Positions 50,177 through 57,942 of a stretch of DNA of 64,000 bases are shown piece by piece. The stretch lies in contig NZ_WXYN01000051.1 of NCBI RefSeq assembly GCF_016881065.1, positions 186,001 through 250,000 on the forward strand, written 5' to 3'. Made by a program: the position numbers and the translations under genes. Numbering within the stretch: position 1 is the stretch's first letter; each line of letters opens with the position of its first letter. The stretch is from Planococcus soli. GTDB lineage: Bacteria > Bacillota > Bacilli > Bacillales_A > Planococcaceae. The notes below the pieces were generated by a model. The model worked only from the letters and a program-made list of their open reading frames with translations, was not told the DNA's origin and searched no databases.

Positions 50177-50745
50177 TTGTCTGCCAGCATATATATAGTT
50201 GTTTCTATTCCGTTGTCTTGAAACAACGTTGCTGTTGGTGCCTTAAGCGCAATGTATGTCTGTACGTAATCACCTGCTGAACCAGCAAAGTTGACGATAA
50301 ACAGTATATAAACACTGAAGAAAATCTGTGAAGGCACAACAAACAGCAATGCAGCAAGCGTTATACCCCAGACCAATACTGGTGCAAGAGCAATGATAAT
50401 AAATTTCTTCCGATTAAAATAAGCTTCACTGCCGATTGACAGAAAAGGAAATCGGATCCGAAACGAAGGAAGTCTGCCGGAAAAAACTTTGATAAAAAAT
50501 GCATGGGTAAGTTCATGGAGCGACATGTATACCAAAATCAAAATAACGGTAACTAAAAGGGAGGGAAGCAGGCCTATGCTATTCGACAACGGAAAGCCAA
50601 TCCAAAAAGCCAAACCCATTAGGATGCCGGCAATGACAATAAAGCAAAGTTGTATCACTAAATTAATATGCTTGTCCTTGGATAAGTTAACTTTTCGCCG
50701 CACTTTATAATTAGCAGGTAAAATAAAGATATCTCCATTTTTCAT
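50152..50745 (-). CDS. DUF3267-type membrane protein with HExxH motif (putative metalloprotease)
   Basis: A 197-residue membrane protein with about four TM segments. The motif SLHELTHAFFIKVFSG lies near residue 85, next to a TM helix (HExxH zinc-protease signature, as in DUF3267/M50-like proteins). The frame extends 26 codons upstream, but GGAGGA sets the start at ATG 50745. It lies ~100 bp downstream of the multi-copy pro-peptide gene on the same strand, behind a terminator. By analogy with the site-2-protease-like Eep of enterococci it could process the signal peptide or pheromone; this is a hypothesis. Confidence 0.75.
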   Translation of the reverse strand: MKNGDIFILPANYKVRRKVNLSKDKHINLVIQLCFIVIAGILMGLAFWIGFPLSNSIGLLPSLLVTVILILVYMSLHELTHAFFIKVFSGRLPSFRIRFPFLSIGSEAYFNRKKFIIIALAPVLVWGITLAALLFVVPSQIFFSVYILFIVNFAGSAGDYVQTYIALKAPTATLFQDNGIETTIYMLADNKKNPGTS

Positions 50746-50795
50746 GTGAGTTCCTCCGCCTTTAATAATATTAAATTTATTCGAAAAAGTAAAAA

Positions 50796-50825
50796 GGCTG
50801 CCGCTGTATGAAACAAGCGACAACC
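50796..50825 (-). terminator. Terminator of the pro-peptide gene
   Basis: 10-bp stem (GGCTGCCGCT / AGCGACAACC on the plus strand, two G-U pairs), 10-nt loop and a T5 run on the minus strand. Confidence 0.82.
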
Positions 50826-50843
50826 TATCATAGTTTTATAATA

Positions 50844-51227
50844 TTAAGCCTGCTGGTTTTTAACAGACCAAGGTTCAGGAACGCGAGCTTGTACAGCGAC
50901 TTCAGTGCCGACAGACCAAGGTTCAGGAACACGAGCTTGTACAGCGACTTCAGTGCCAACGGACCAAGGCTCAGGAACGCGAGCTTGTACAGCGACTTCA
51001 GTGCCAACGGACCAAGGTTCGGGAACGCGAGCTTGTACAGCGACTTCAGTGCCAACGGACCAAGGCTCAGGAACGCGAGCTTGTACAGCGACTTCAGTGC
51101 CAACAGACCAAGGTTCAGGAACGCGAGCTTGTACGGCGACTTCATCTGTTGAATCTAAATTATTGCCAAATGATAAAGTGCTTATTGCAAGGATAGAGAA
51201 AAATAAAATTGTCATTCCTTTTTTCAT
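50844..51227 (-). CDS. Secreted pro-peptide with six tandem pheromone-like repeats
   Basis: A 127-residue protein. An N-terminal signal peptide (MKKGMTILFFSILAISTLSF) is followed by a short linker, NNLDSTD, then five copies of EVAVQARVPEPWSVGT and a sixth ending EVAVQARVPEPWSV-KNQQA. Each copy is a 48-bp DNA repeat, and all base differences between copies are synonymous. The architecture fits an exported precursor cut into many identical short peptides. AGGGAG gives ATG 51227; a GTG at 51236 overlaps the binding site. The gene starts 5 bp after the stop of an XRE-TPR regulator, the usual arrangement for RRNPP receptors and their Phr/NprX-like peptides. The mature peptide is unknown. Confidence 0.85.
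   Translation of the reverse strand: MKKGMTILFFSILAISTLSFGNNLDSTDEVAVQARVPEPWSVGTEVAVQARVPEPWSVGTEVAVQARVPEPWSVGTEVAVQARVPEPWSVGTEVAVQARVPEPWSVGTEVAVQARVPEPWSVKNQQA
50862..51143 (-). repeat. Six 48-bp tandem repeats inside the pro-peptide gene
   Basis: Period 48 bp, no spacers. Units differ at a few third-codon positions (GAA/GAG, CCT/CCC, CGC/CGT, TCC/TCT, GTT/GTC) and translate identically. The last unit ends in a unique KNQQA-coding tail. Confidence 0.95.
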
Positions 51228-51232
51228 CACTT

Positions 51233-52528
51233 TCACTCCCTAAATAAAATATTAATATTCTTATATGATTCTCTTGCTTTGTTCATGATTTCAGCAGCTT
51301 CTTTGTAACGGCCTTGTTGATAATATATTTGACCCAAATGTCCGAAATAATAGCCACTTTCAAAGTAATTATCAGTGGCTTCTAGACTTGGAATCAGCTG
51401 ATTTAATACATAGTTTTCAAACTCGTCATACTTTTCATCTAACAAGTGCACCAGGCATATAAACTCAATGTAAGCTTCTTTAAAAATATGATTAGTTGGT
51501 GAATGGATATTCAATTTTTTATTTTCTACTATCTCCAAACCTTTGCGGACCCATTCTTTTGCTGCATCCAAGTTTTTCATTTCATATTGTGATTTAATTA
51601 AAATACAGTAACTTAGTAAAAGATCCGCGGTGTATTCAGGATGAATGTATTTTAATGAATTTTCCATATGCACAATTGAGAGATCGTAATTCTGGAACAA
51701 AAAATATGAGTATCCGAGATTAAATTCTGTAGTAAAACGCAGAATGTCAATCTCCAATTTGTTTCCAATAGTTAATGCGTTTTTGTAGTGTTCCATAGAC
51801 ATTCTAAAGTTTCCAAAGTGCTGGTGAGTAATCGCTATGTTCAAATGGCATTCGACTATGCGTTTCGGTATAAATTCTTGTTGGTAAATTTTCAACGCCA
51901 TTTCGGTATACTTAAATGCCATTTCTGTTTCTCTGCATTTAGTACTGGAGATTCCAATTGAATAGTATAGATCCCCAATTTCAGAAGCAGAAATCGTATT
52001 TGGTGCTATTTTTTCAGCGACCAGATAGGTTTTTAATGCTTTTTCAAAATCGCTTAGAATGTAATTATAATTTCCGTTGTATTTATGAAACAGATAAAAC
52101 TGTTCCTGATTCATAAACTCTCTAAAGCGATCCATTTCCTTGATTTTTTCTTCAGCACTATCTAAATCTCCGATAATAATAAAATACCTGATTTGCTGGA
52201 TGCTATACTCCAATTCCACATCTTCATCAGCGTGCAGCAGAGGGTGGCCTTGAATATCGGAATACTGCTCCATGATTTTAGCTTTGTTTTGCGGGTGAAG
52301 CAATGAACTCTTAAAGTTTTTTACAAGTACTTTCCCAATAGGGTTATCTTTTGGCGCTAAAGGAATGGCAAGTTTCTTGCATAAAGCTTCCAAAACTTTT
52401 AATGCCGGATCTTTAATGCCATTTTCCAGTTTTTTCAGTTCTTTAGGAGAGAGTATTCCAGAAGCTACTTCTTCCAAACTGATTTTTTGTTTTAAACGAT
52501 GGTATTTCAAACGCATTCCCGTGTCCAT
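51233..52528 (-). CDS. XRE-TPR regulator of the RRNPP (NprR-like) quorum-sensing family
   Basis: A 431-residue protein. Residues 1-60 form an XRE helix-turn-helix (MRLKYHRLKQKISLEEVASG, LSPKELKKLENGIKDPALKV). From ~residue 110 the protein consists of helical TPR repeats (YNYILSDFEKALKTYLVAEK, FKYTEMALKIYQQEFI, FRMSMEHYKNALTIGNKLEI, FGHLGQIYYQQGRYKEAAEI). Size and order match NprR-type receptors (~420 aa), which bind re-imported peptides. The frame is open to 52660, but AAAGGAGAG selects ATG 52528. The pro-peptide gene follows within 5 bp, so the two are cotranscribed, and the peptide is the probable ligand. Confidence 0.88.
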   Translation of the reverse strand: MDTGMRLKYHRLKQKISLEEVASGILSPKELKKLENGIKDPALKVLEALCKKLAIPLAPKDNPIGKVLVKNFKSSLLHPQNKAKIMEQYSDIQGHPLLHADEDVELEYSIQQIRYFIIIGDLDSAEEKIKEMDRFREFMNQEQFYLFHKYNGNYNYILSDFEKALKTYLVAEKIAPNTISASEIGDLYYSIGISSTKCRETEMAFKYTEMALKIYQQEFIPKRIVECHLNIAITHQHFGNFRMSMEHYKNALTIGNKLEIDILRFTTEFNLGYSYFLFQNYDLSIVHMENSLKYIHPEYTADLLLSYCILIKSQYEMKNLDAAKEWVRKGLEIVENKKLNIHSPTNHIFKEAYIEFICLVHLLDEKYDEFENYVLNQLIPSLEATDNYFESGYYFGHLGQIYYQQGRYKEAAEIMNKARESYKNINILFRE

Positions 52529-53044
52529 TACTGCTCTCCTTTCCTTTTGCAAGGGCAGTACTTCGGTCATCCACGTAGGAGAGTTATTATCTGCCTTTGT
52601 CGGGTCCTCCGAAAAGTAAGAAGAAAATAGATCGCCAAGTACGATAATTGCCGCCTCCATATCCCATATTTTACTTTGTGTAAATATCTTTCATTCATGA
52701 TAGCATCAATTTTCAAAATAAACTGCTTTTTTACTTTGTAATTTTGAAAAAAGTTAAAAAAGGTAAAATAAGCCTACTACGGTAAATGTTGATTGAAAAA
52801 ACACTTATATTATCAACGAATGTAGGTAAAATATACCACTTAATTATAAAGTAATTAAATTCTCTTTATTTATACAGTTGTATCAACAATCTGCTATAAA
52901 GTTTGTTCCACTAACATGTTTAGTCTGAAAATTTGGAGGATTATAGAAATCTTACTAAGTCTTATTAATAGGCAAGGTTATGGAATCTTTATTAATGGGT
53001 AAAGAAGGAATAGAATATTTTACTAAATCAATGGAGGTTTTCTT
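52529..53044. other. AT-rich divergent control region between the RRNPP regulator and the first YflT gene
   Basis: About 500 bp. It contains two direct copies of TTTACTTTGT at 52670-52679 and 52730-52739 (exactly 60 bp apart) and several GGTAAA-containing stretches (near 52760-52840). Some of it could be operator sequence for the XRE regulator. No gene with a convincing ribosome binding site was seen. Confidence 0.55.
52976..53002 (+). promoter_or_regulatory. Possible SigB promoter of the first YflT-domain gene
   Basis: GGTTAT (52976-52981), 15-bp spacer and a perfect GGGTAA (52997-53002). The -35 box is imperfect, but YflT genes are classical SigB targets. Confidence 0.6.
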
Positions 53045-53638
53045 ATGAGTTCGGAAAAAACGGTATTGACAGTAGTGTTTTCAGAAAATGACTTGGTGAA
53101 TAAAATAGAGGATTTAAAGAGAACTGGCTATAAGGAAAAAGATCTTCATATTATGGCTAAAGATATTTCGCATTTTGAAAACTATTCGTTCGACAAAAAG
53201 GAAGTTGATACATTCGCTGACAAATTCAAAGGATTTGTATCTGGAGAAAGCGGCGTCCGTGAAGGAGTTAAATCACTGAATCTTTCAGAATCTGAAACAG
53301 AACGTTACACCGCCGATCTTGCTAAAGGCGGAATTCTTCTATATATCGATGAACAAAACAAAACCATACTGGATACGATTTCAAGTAAAGAAATAGATGC
53401 AGAACAGGAAGATCCAAATGATCTTCAAAGACAGCAATTCATTAATTCGGTCGACAATAACTTTGATGAACAGGAAGACCGCTTTGCGCGGGGAGAAACA
53501 TTTACGCAGGATCCTACTTTAGTCAAAGATGAAAAACATAATTCTTTTACTACTCAGCAAAATCCGGAAGTCGGAAAAGCCAGAGGCGGATCCAGTGAAG
53601 CGGAGAAGCACAGCCAGAGCGACAAAAAGTATAAGTAA
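53045..53638 (+). CDS. General stress protein with YflT (GSP17M-like) domain, 1
   Basis: A 197-residue cytosolic protein. Residues 5-105 form the YflT domain (VVFSENDLVNKIEDLKRTGY, DLHIMAKDISHFEN, DKFKGFVSGESGVREGVKSL, AKGGILLYID). The C-terminal ~90 residues are hydrophilic and probably disordered (NFDEQEDRFARGETFTQDPT). GGAGG precedes the ATG. A strong terminator follows and a second paralogue lies 143 bp downstream with its own promoter. Confidence 0.87.
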   Translation: MSSEKTVLTVVFSENDLVNKIEDLKRTGYKEKDLHIMAKDISHFENYSFDKKEVDTFADKFKGFVSGESGVREGVKSLNLSESETERYTADLAKGGILLYIDEQNKTILDTISSKEIDAEQEDPNDLQRQQFINSVDNNFDEQEDRFARGETFTQDPTLVKDEKHNSFTTQQNPEVGKARGGSSEAEKHSQSDKKYK

Positions 53639-53668
53639 ACCTTGCGGAACGTCACGCAAGGTTTTTTT
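53637..53668 (+). terminator. Terminator of the first YflT gene
   Basis: 10-bp arms AAACCTTGCG (53637-53646) and CGCAAGGTTT (53655-53664), 8-nt loop, T-run. Confidence 0.9.
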
Positions 53669-53719
53669 ATGCTTTATTTTAATGCCTATTAATTGTTTAT
53701 TGCCTTTTGGCTGCTCCAG

Positions 53720-53746
53720 GTTTTAGCAATCGGTATGAAAGGGTAA
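53720..53746 (+). promoter_or_regulatory. SigB-type promoter of the second YflT gene
   Basis: GTTTTA (53720-53725), 15-bp spacer, GGGTAA (53741-53746), 35 bp before the start codon. Confidence 0.82.
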
Positions 53747-53780
53747 ACAAAAATAACACAGTCTACAGGAGGTCATAATA

Positions 53781-54641
53781 ATGAGATCAGGTAATCGTGA
53801 ATTCGAAATTGTATATAGCAAAGAAGAGTTAGAAACGGCCATTCAAGCGTTGAAAGCAAAAGGCTATCATCAGGGAGATATCCATGTATTAGCCAATGAT
53901 AAAGGTTTAGTAGAGTCGGCTGGAAGTGAGGGTGTAAAGGCTGACCAGGCAAATTCTTTTTCCAATCGCTTCAAATCTTTTCTTGGAGGGAAAGATATTG
54001 TCAGAAAAGAACTGGATAGATTTAACTTGAACAAGGACAGAACAGATGACTATGAGCGTGAAATCGAAAAAGGTGCTGTTCTTCTTTATACAGATGGGCA
54101 AGCTGGATCATCTGAAGATGAACATTTTTCAAGTTTGGATGATTCCAATAACCCAACCGACCTCGAAGAGAAAACTGCAGGTACACCTGGGTCTGGAGCT
54201 GTATCTCGCCACACGGATACTAAGCATGGTTCTGATGAAATCTATGCACGAGAAGTTTCCAGAGAAGACCAACATGTTAGAGCGGGAAAAGGCGACCGCT
54301 TTCAGGATTCCCGGTTGAAGGGTGACGAAATCCATCCCACCAGCGGGCTCGCTAAAGATGAAGGCTCAATACGTGAGAAAGAAATGGATCATGAACCAGC
54401 GCTCCAAACAAAAGAAGGCGAAGAGAATTTATTGCGGGAAGATGGGGTAAACCGCCGGCAGGATGAACCATCACCTGGCGTTGATCCAAATCTGGGACCA
54501 GCACCATTCGGGAGAGACTCTGAAGAAGAGCATTTACTGAATGATGACTTGGATACAACTAGAGAATCCAACGATCAACATGATGAGAGAAATAAAAGAA
54601 ACAAAGACAACACACCACCACCGACACCTAAATTATTTTAA
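53781..54641 (+). CDS. General stress protein with YflT domain, 2, long disordered tail
   Basis: A 286-residue protein. Residues 4-105 are YflT-like (FEIVYSKEELETAIQALKAK, GYHQGDIHVLANDKGLVESA, FKSFLGGKDIVRKELDRFNL, EKGAVLLYTDG). Residues ~110-286 are extremely hydrophilic, rich in Asp, Glu, Arg, His and Gly (HLLNDDLDTTRESNDQHDER) and end in a Pro/Thr stretch (NTPPPTPKLF). Such tails resemble hydrophilins. AGGAGG precedes the ATG. The tail is much longer than in the neighbouring paralogue. Confidence 0.85.
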   Translation: MRSGNREFEIVYSKEELETAIQALKAKGYHQGDIHVLANDKGLVESAGSEGVKADQANSFSNRFKSFLGGKDIVRKELDRFNLNKDRTDDYEREIEKGAVLLYTDGQAGSSEDEHFSSLDDSNNPTDLEEKTAGTPGSGAVSRHTDTKHGSDEIYAREVSREDQHVRAGKGDRFQDSRLKGDEIHPTSGLAKDEGSIREKEMDHEPALQTKEGEENLLREDGVNRRQDEPSPGVDPNLGPAPFGRDSEEEHLLNDDLDTTRESNDQHDERNKRNKDNTPPPTPKLF

Positions 54642-54644
54642 AAC

Positions 54645-54679
54645 AAAGGAGCCTTCCCAATAGGGAGGCTCCTTTAGTG
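54645..54679. terminator. Bidirectional terminator between YflT-2 and brnQ
   Basis: Arms AAAGGAGCCTTCCC and GGGAGGCTCCTTT with one bulged base and a 4-nt loop. It overlaps the brnQ stop codon and serves both convergent genes. Confidence 0.85.
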
Positions 54680-55999
54680 ATTTTTATGTGTAACTCGTGC
54701 AATCACAATTCCTGCTAGAGTTCCGATTACAGCTGGGAGAACCCAGCCTATACCCTGTTCAAAAAATAACAGGTGGCGCAAAACAGAGTCTACCTGCTCA
54801 AATTCCAGGCCGGTCGAACGCAGTGCATCAAAAATACTGATAACCGCAGTGGCAGTGAGAGCAATCACATAAACAAAAGGCTTCCGGTAAAATACACGGT
54901 CAAAAAATGACAAAATCACTAGCACGATAGCCACCGGATATATAGCCAGCAAAACAGGAAGAGAAATAGCGATTAATTGTGTTAAACCGACATTCGCAAT
55001 GACGGCAGAAAAAGCCGCAAAAAACAAAACATAAAAAATATAAGAAAACTTCGGGAGAATCTTGTAGAAAAACTGTGCAGTTGCGGACACCAAACCAATA
55101 GAAGTTGTTAAGCAAGCAAAAGTTATTGCTGCTGATAGGATAATGCCGCCGATATCTCCATATAAAACACGTGAAGCCATAGCGATAATGATGCCGCCAT
55201 TGTCCTGCAAACCGATAGCATCAACACTTGTAGCTCCAATATAACTCAAAGATAGGTAGACAGCCGATAAACCGATGGCCGCAATAAATCCTGCGTAAGC
55301 AGTAGATTTTAGAATGGTTCGGGTATCCGTGATTCCTTTGCTTCTTATCGACTGAATAATGACTATTCCGAAGACTAAAGCCGCGATTGCATCCATCGTT
55401 AGATAGCCTTGCAAAAAGCTTTCGAAAAATGCTTCTGTATCATAATTTCCAATAGGTGCGTTAATGGAACCCATGGGTGTCAGAAAGCTTTTTACAGCCA
55501 GCAATCCGATAACCAGTATGAGCAAAGGAGTCAAAACTTTGCCGATCCTGTCCACTAATTTTGTTGGATTCATTGCAAATAACACGGTAATAGTGAAAAA
55601 AACTATAGTGAATACTGCTAATGACCAGTTAGATTCCGCAAAAGCAGAGGGAAGAAATGGTGCTGTGCCAATTTCAAACGCAACAGTAGCAGTACGCGGT
55701 ATACCAAAAAAAGGGCCAATGGCCAAGTACACAATCAAAGTAAAAGCGATTCCAAATATTGGGTGGACCCGGCCGGCGATAGATTGGAGATCGCCACCCG
55801 CTTTAGCTATGGCCAAAATTCCCAGCAACGGCAAGCCAACTCCTGTCAGCAAAAAACCCGTAATGGCAAGAGCCAATTGGTCACCGGCAAGCTGACCTAA
55901 ATAAGGGGGAAAGATAATATTCCCGGCTCCCAGGAATAAAGCGAAAAGCATTAGCCCTAAAGTTAAAACATCCGTTTTTGTAAGCGCCTTCTTTTCCAT
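54674..55999 (-). CDS. brnQ: Branched-chain amino acid carrier BrnQ (LIV-II)
   Basis: A 441-residue sodium-coupled importer for Leu, Ile and Val with 12 TM segments. The N-terminus LTLGLMLFALFLGAGNIIFP is the family signature. Others are FFGIPRTATVAFEIGTAPFL near residue 105 and GYLTMDAIAALVFGIVIIQS near residue 210. The open frame starts eight codons earlier, but AAGGAG places the start at ATG 55999. Confidence 0.93.
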   Translation of the reverse strand: MEKKALTKTDVLTLGLMLFALFLGAGNIIFPPYLGQLAGDQLALAITGFLLTGVGLPLLGILAIAKAGGDLQSIAGRVHPIFGIAFTLIVYLAIGPFFGIPRTATVAFEIGTAPFLPSAFAESNWSLAVFTIVFFTITVLFAMNPTKLVDRIGKVLTPLLILVIGLLAVKSFLTPMGSINAPIGNYDTEAFFESFLQGYLTMDAIAALVFGIVIIQSIRSKGITDTRTILKSTAYAGFIAAIGLSAVYLSLSYIGATSVDAIGLQDNGGIIIAMASRVLYGDIGGIILSAAITFACLTTSIGLVSATAQFFYKILPKFSYIFYVLFFAAFSAVIANVGLTQLIAISLPVLLAIYPVAIVLVILSFFDRVFYRKPFVYVIALTATAVISIFDALRSTGLEFEQVDSVLRHLLFFEQGIGWVLPAVIGTLAGIVIARVTHKNH

Positions 56000-56088
56000 G
56001 ACAAACTCCTTAATAAATAACATTTACGCACGAACATACATTATAACCGAATTCTTTAATTTTTGAAAACATTAAAAATGCAAAAGAA

Positions 56089-56112
56089 AAACCCGGTCAG
56101 AAAACCGGGTTT
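56089..56112 (-). terminator. Terminator of the CsbD-like gene
   Basis: 9-bp arms AAACCCGGT (56089-56097) and ACCGGGTTT (56104-56112), 6-nt loop, U-rich on the minus strand. Confidence 0.9.
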
Positions 56113-56122
56113 GAAGCGCTAA

Positions 56123-56302
56123 TTATTTTTTGTTCTTAAAGTCGCCAATCTTATCTTGAACATTCCCTTTAGCTTTGTCCATCTTTCCATCTGCCTGCTT
56201 GTCTGGATCATTTGAAGCATTGCCGATTTGATCTTTGATTTCGCCTTTTCCTTTGTTTACTGCACCTTTTAGTTTATCAGAAAACCCTTTGTTATCACTC
56301 AT
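56123..56302 (-). CDS. csbD: CsbD-family general stress protein
   Basis: A 59-residue, highly charged protein with the CsbD pattern (SDKLKGAVNKGKGEIKDQIG, GKMDKAKGNVQDKIGDFKNK). CsbD-like proteins are abundant SigB-induced proteins of unknown biochemical role. GGAGGA sets the start at ATG 56302; a frame extension to 56320 is not supported. A SigB-like promoter lies 40-60 bp upstream. Confidence 0.92.
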   Translation of the reverse strand: MSDNKGFSDKLKGAVNKGKGEIKDQIGNASNDPDKQADGKMDKAKGNVQDKIGDFKNKK

Positions 56303-56340
56303 GAGTATTTCCTCCTTCAAATTTTCAACTACTAGTATAA

Positions 56341-56365
56341 TTACCTTCTTTCACGATAACTAAAC
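56341..56365 (-). promoter_or_regulatory. SigB-like promoter of csbD
   Basis: On the minus strand GTTTAG (plus 56360-56365), 13-bp spacer and AGGTAA (plus 56341-56346), 39 bp before the start. Both boxes have one mismatch. Confidence 0.6.
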
Positions 56366-56366
56366 A

Positions 56367-56669
56367 TCACGATGAATGATTCGGCACAAATGAAAGGTTT
56401 GATATGGTATCTTTAGCGGTATCTTTAACAGTAATACACAAATCTTCTTCACTTAGCCTTTTCAAAGTTTGAAAAGGGGTTTGACCATTTTGGGCAACCG
56501 CCAGTCTCACTTCTGCATGTTGGTCCATTGATAAGTCGACAAGAAGCCCTTCACAGTTAATAATTTTAGCAAGTTCTGCACGGGATTCGTGATTCATCTT
56601 CAATACAGCAGCCTCATCCCAAGGTGTCCAAACAGTCTTCAGTGAATAAGATTGAAGCGTGTCATCCAT
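56367..56669 (-). CDS. Small HEAT-like protein, 100 residues, unknown function
   Basis: A soluble helical protein. MNHESRAELAKIINCEGLLV, then LSMDQHAEVRLAVAQNGQTP and LSEEDLCITVKDTA, resemble degenerate variant-HEAT/leucine-rich-repeat-variant units (D-xx-xVR-xAVAxN). AGGGGTG precedes the ATG. It lies directly upstream of csbD on the same strand and overlaps the region of csbD's promoter with its C-terminal end. Confidence 0.72.
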   Translation of the reverse strand: MDDTLQSYSLKTVWTPWDEAAVLKMNHESRAELAKIINCEGLLVDLSMDQHAEVRLAVAQNGQTPFQTLKRLSEEDLCITVKDTAKDTISNLSFVPNHSS

Positions 56670-56774
56670 CTAGCTTACACCCCTAAAAAATATTTGAAAA
56701 TTCATTTTATTTTATTTAATATATCATATTATGACTAGTTTAGAAATTAAAATCGCTTATTAAGGAGTGGAAAA

Positions 56775-57737
56775 ATGAAAGTTTTAATTATCGGAGGCAC
56801 ATCTTTTGTAGGACGTTATATTGTTGAGGAACTCATGAAAAAAGGGCACGAGGTAGTGTTGTTCAATCGAGGTAAAAGCAATCCTGGCATCTTCCCGGAA
56901 CTAAGACGAGTTTTAGGGGATCGCAGAAAAGATGCAATAAAGTTGGCCCAAGAAAAATGGGATGCGGTAGTAGATACATCAGCATATACCCCAGCCGATT
57001 TGCGGCCGATACTGGAAAATGTTAGGACAGATCACTATACATTTATTTCTACAATTTCTGTGTATACCGATTTTAAAAAGGGGGCGGTTAAAGAAAATGC
57101 CGCTGTATTTGAGGAAGAGGTGCAAGGGGATAAAGTAACAGGTGAAACATACGGTCCTTTCAAAGTGATGTGTGAACAGCTTATTGAGGAGCGTATAAGT
57201 GACAAAGCACTGGTCATCCGTCCTGGTATTGTTGTAGGGCCGGCTGATCCGACGGGCCGATTTACATACTGGGCAGTCAAGTTAAATGGTGAAGGTCCCG
57301 TTTTGATACCTGGCAGCAAAAAAAGAAAGGTCCAATGGATCGATGCAAGGGATTTAGCCGAATTCACAGTTTCTCAGCTTGAGAAGAAAGCGACAGGAGT
57401 ATTTAATGTGGTTGCTGATCCTGTTTCAATGGAAGAATTCGTATCAGTCGTTTCACGGGAGGAACTCGAAACCGTTTGGGCGGATGACCATTTCCTATTA
57501 GAAGAAGGAGTGCAAGCTTTTGAATTGCCTTTTTGGATACCGATTTCAGTCGATTTTCCTGAAGGTTTCATTTTGGCCGATAACAAAAAGGCGAAAAATG
57601 AGGGGCTTACGCAACGTCCTCTTGGGCAATCGGCAAAGGATACGCTTGAATGGAGCAAGGAAGAAGGGCTTGCAGAGCTGAAGGTGGGGATATCAAAAGA
57701 GAGAGAGCGCGATTTGTTAGAGAAACTGAAAAGATGA
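56775..57737 (+). CDS. NAD-dependent epimerase/dehydratase family protein
   Basis: A 320-residue extended-SDR protein with N-terminal MKVLIIGGTSFVGRYIVEEL (GGxxxxG), VVLFNRGKSNPG, DAVVDTSAYTPADLRP, the STISVYTDF Ser region and a YGPFK catalytic Tyr-x3-Lys near residue 130. RPGIVVGPADPTGRFTYWA and QWIDARDLAEF are typical of a group of uncharacterised reductases/isomerases related to plastid mRNA-binding epimerase-like proteins. AAGGAG precedes the ATG. Substrate unknown. Confidence 0.85.
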   Translation: MKVLIIGGTSFVGRYIVEELMKKGHEVVLFNRGKSNPGIFPELRRVLGDRRKDAIKLAQEKWDAVVDTSAYTPADLRPILENVRTDHYTFISTISVYTDFKKGAVKENAAVFEEEVQGDKVTGETYGPFKVMCEQLIEERISDKALVIRPGIVVGPADPTGRFTYWAVKLNGEGPVLIPGSKKRKVQWIDARDLAEFTVSQLEKKATGVFNVVADPVSMEEFVSVVSREELETVWADDHFLLEEGVQAFELPFWIPISVDFPEGFILADNKKAKNEGLTQRPLGQSAKDTLEWSKEEGLAELKVGISKERERDLLEKLKR

Positions 57738-57942
57738 GAAGCTGATTATTGTGAGTTATTCCCTGAACCAGCTGAGCTGTTAAAAAAATGATATTGCTGA
57801 AACTTTATTTGCAAGAATGCGTCCAATTCATTAAAGGCCTGAACTATAAAGTTATAGAGCAGATTTTTCTTTATTTCTCATATAGTCATGCTATAATACA
57901 AATGGATATGTATGTACAAAAGATGTTTTAAGGAGGAAAGAT

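Noticed and set aside
50862-51143. CRISPR array
   Set aside because: The repeats are directly tandem without unique spacers and lie in a coding frame with a signal peptide.
50905-51243. Plus-strand open frame with repeated PTDQGSGTRACTATS-like translation opposite the pro-peptide gene
   Set aside because: It is the antisense shadow of the 48-bp repeats. It has no ribosome binding site or signal peptide, and synonymous changes fit the minus-strand frame.
52529-52660. 44-codon N-terminal extension of the XRE-TPR regulator
   Set aside because: The canonical HTH begins at the ATG 52528 with AAAGGAGAG upstream; the extension has no domain.
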